Part shown: in pieces, positions 6,623 to 6,963 of the stretch
Layout: each line of letters begins with the position of its first letter
Numbering within the stretch: position 1 is the first letter of the stretch
Source of the DNA: Pyrinomonadaceae bacterium
Lineage (GTDB): Bacteria > Acidobacteriota > Blastocatellia > Pyrinomonadales > Pyrinomonadaceae
NCBI GenBank assembly: GCA_026786155.1
Contig: JAJAYR010000440.1
Location: 1-6,963, forward strand
Reading direction: 5' to 3'
Length of the DNA stretch: 6,963 bases
Translations under genes and position numbers: made by a program
Notes under the pieces: generated by a model
The model's input: only the letters and a program-made list of their open reading frames with translations
Databases searched by the model: none
What the model was told of the DNA's origin: nothing

Positions 6623-6963
6623 TTAAATTTTCGGCAGCGGATTTTCGATTTTAAGGTTTATCTCGATTGGTACGACGCGCTTGAACTTAAAACCGGCTTT
6701 TTTGAAATGTCCGAAGACGAAAATCCTTCCCGTAACCGTCCACTCGTCTTTTGAATTTCTCCATTCGGACAACGCGCCGCGCAGAGTTTGTCCCGCGCCG
6801 ACGAAGATTTTCACCGGCTTCGGCAGCGCGATTGTTTGATTTTTTTTGAACTCGAAGGATTCCTGATATTCTTCGACATCAACCGCCAAACCGTTAACGC
6901 GGAAATCGTGAAACGTCAGAAAATCAATTTTCCCGCTCTGCTCCGGCGAATCAATTTCCGCCG
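6623..6963 (-). CDS. Hypothetical protein, C-terminal 112 residues visible, start outside the window
   Basis: A minus-strand frame is open from the right edge to TAA at 6623-6625. The visible part reads FLTFHDFRVNGLAVDVEEY, then SFEFKKNQTIALPKPVKIFV, GAGQTLRGALSEWRNSKDEW, and finally TVTGRIFVFGHFKKAGFKFK and RVVPIEINLKIENPLPKI. Alternating hydrophobic and polar residues suggest a beta-sandwich-like fold. I do not recognise the family with confidence; a LEA14/WHy-type domain is one guess. No membrane segment or catalytic motif is seen in this part. An internal TTG at 6889 could be mistaken for the start, but the frame and protein-like sequence continue upstream of it. The gene converges on the truncated helicase with a 7-base gap and no visible terminator between them. 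Confidence 0.7.
   Translation of the reverse strand, partial: AEIDSPEQSGKIDFLTFHDFRVNGLAVDVEEYQESFEFKKNQTIALPKPVKIFVGAGQTLRGALSEWRNSKDEWTVTGRIFVFGHFKKAGFKFKRVVPIEINLKIENPLPKI

Noticed and set aside
6206..6754. Plus-strand frame overlapping the helicase and continuing past its stop, as a frameshifted helicase C-terminus
   Set aside because: Upstream it is an Arg/Ser-rich shadow of the helicase, and beyond 6615 it is antisense to the convergent gene with no RecA2 motifs.
1..6963. CRISPR array, tRNA, rRNA or toxin-antitoxin/defence module
   Set aside because: No regularly spaced direct repeats, no cloverleaf or rRNA-like sequence, and no recognisable defence-gene motifs were found on either strand.

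Overview
The window looks like ordinary chromosomal DNA from a Gram-negative-type bacterium with uneven base composition: most genes run about 50-60% GC, with AT-rich patches. SecA has a C-terminal zinc motif. It sits behind two membrane-anchored proteins of unknown family, one proline-rich, and next to a Ski2-like DEAH helicase. From the style of these proteins I lean towards Acidobacteriota (Blastocatellia-like). That is an impression; it was not tested against any database.

Layout from left to right. At 1-324 (minus) is the N-terminal part of an IS5-like transposase. It runs off the left edge and carries a frameshift. From 325 to about 475 is a short AT-rich stretch with one doubtful small ORF. 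A strong stem-loop at 477-506 is the likely secA terminator. The secA gene fills 518-3322 (minus). Its 139-base leader (3323-3461) has a good ribosome binding site and two or three stem-loops. Next, also on minus, come a 249-residue protein with a signal peptide or anchor (3462-4211) and a 459-residue protein with one membrane segment and a proline-rich linker (4208-5587). Their reading frames overlap by 4 bases. A divergent intergenic region (5588-5754) separates this block from a plus-strand helicase gene (5755-6615), which stops after the first RecA-like domain. A minus-strand gene entering from the right edge ends only 7 bases beyond the helicase stop.

The minus-strand genes 5587 -> 4208 -> 3462 -> 518 are probably one transcription unit: two envelope-anchored proteins of unknown role followed by the Sec translocation motor. 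The 459-residue protein has a TonB/TolA-like plan (anchor, proline/lysine-rich linker, C-terminal alpha/beta region), but this is not established homology.

Points most worth a second look are these. The 249-residue gene is a compositional mosaic: both ends have normal GC and the middle about 33%. The secA leader is structured and lies behind a gene for an exported protein, an arrangement that recalls secM-secA. The Ski2-like helicase lacks its second half, with no trace of it in any frame downstream. The transposase has a clean frameshift. I found no CRISPR array, tRNA, rRNA or recognisable defence system. I see no convincing evidence of a wholly new system in this window.
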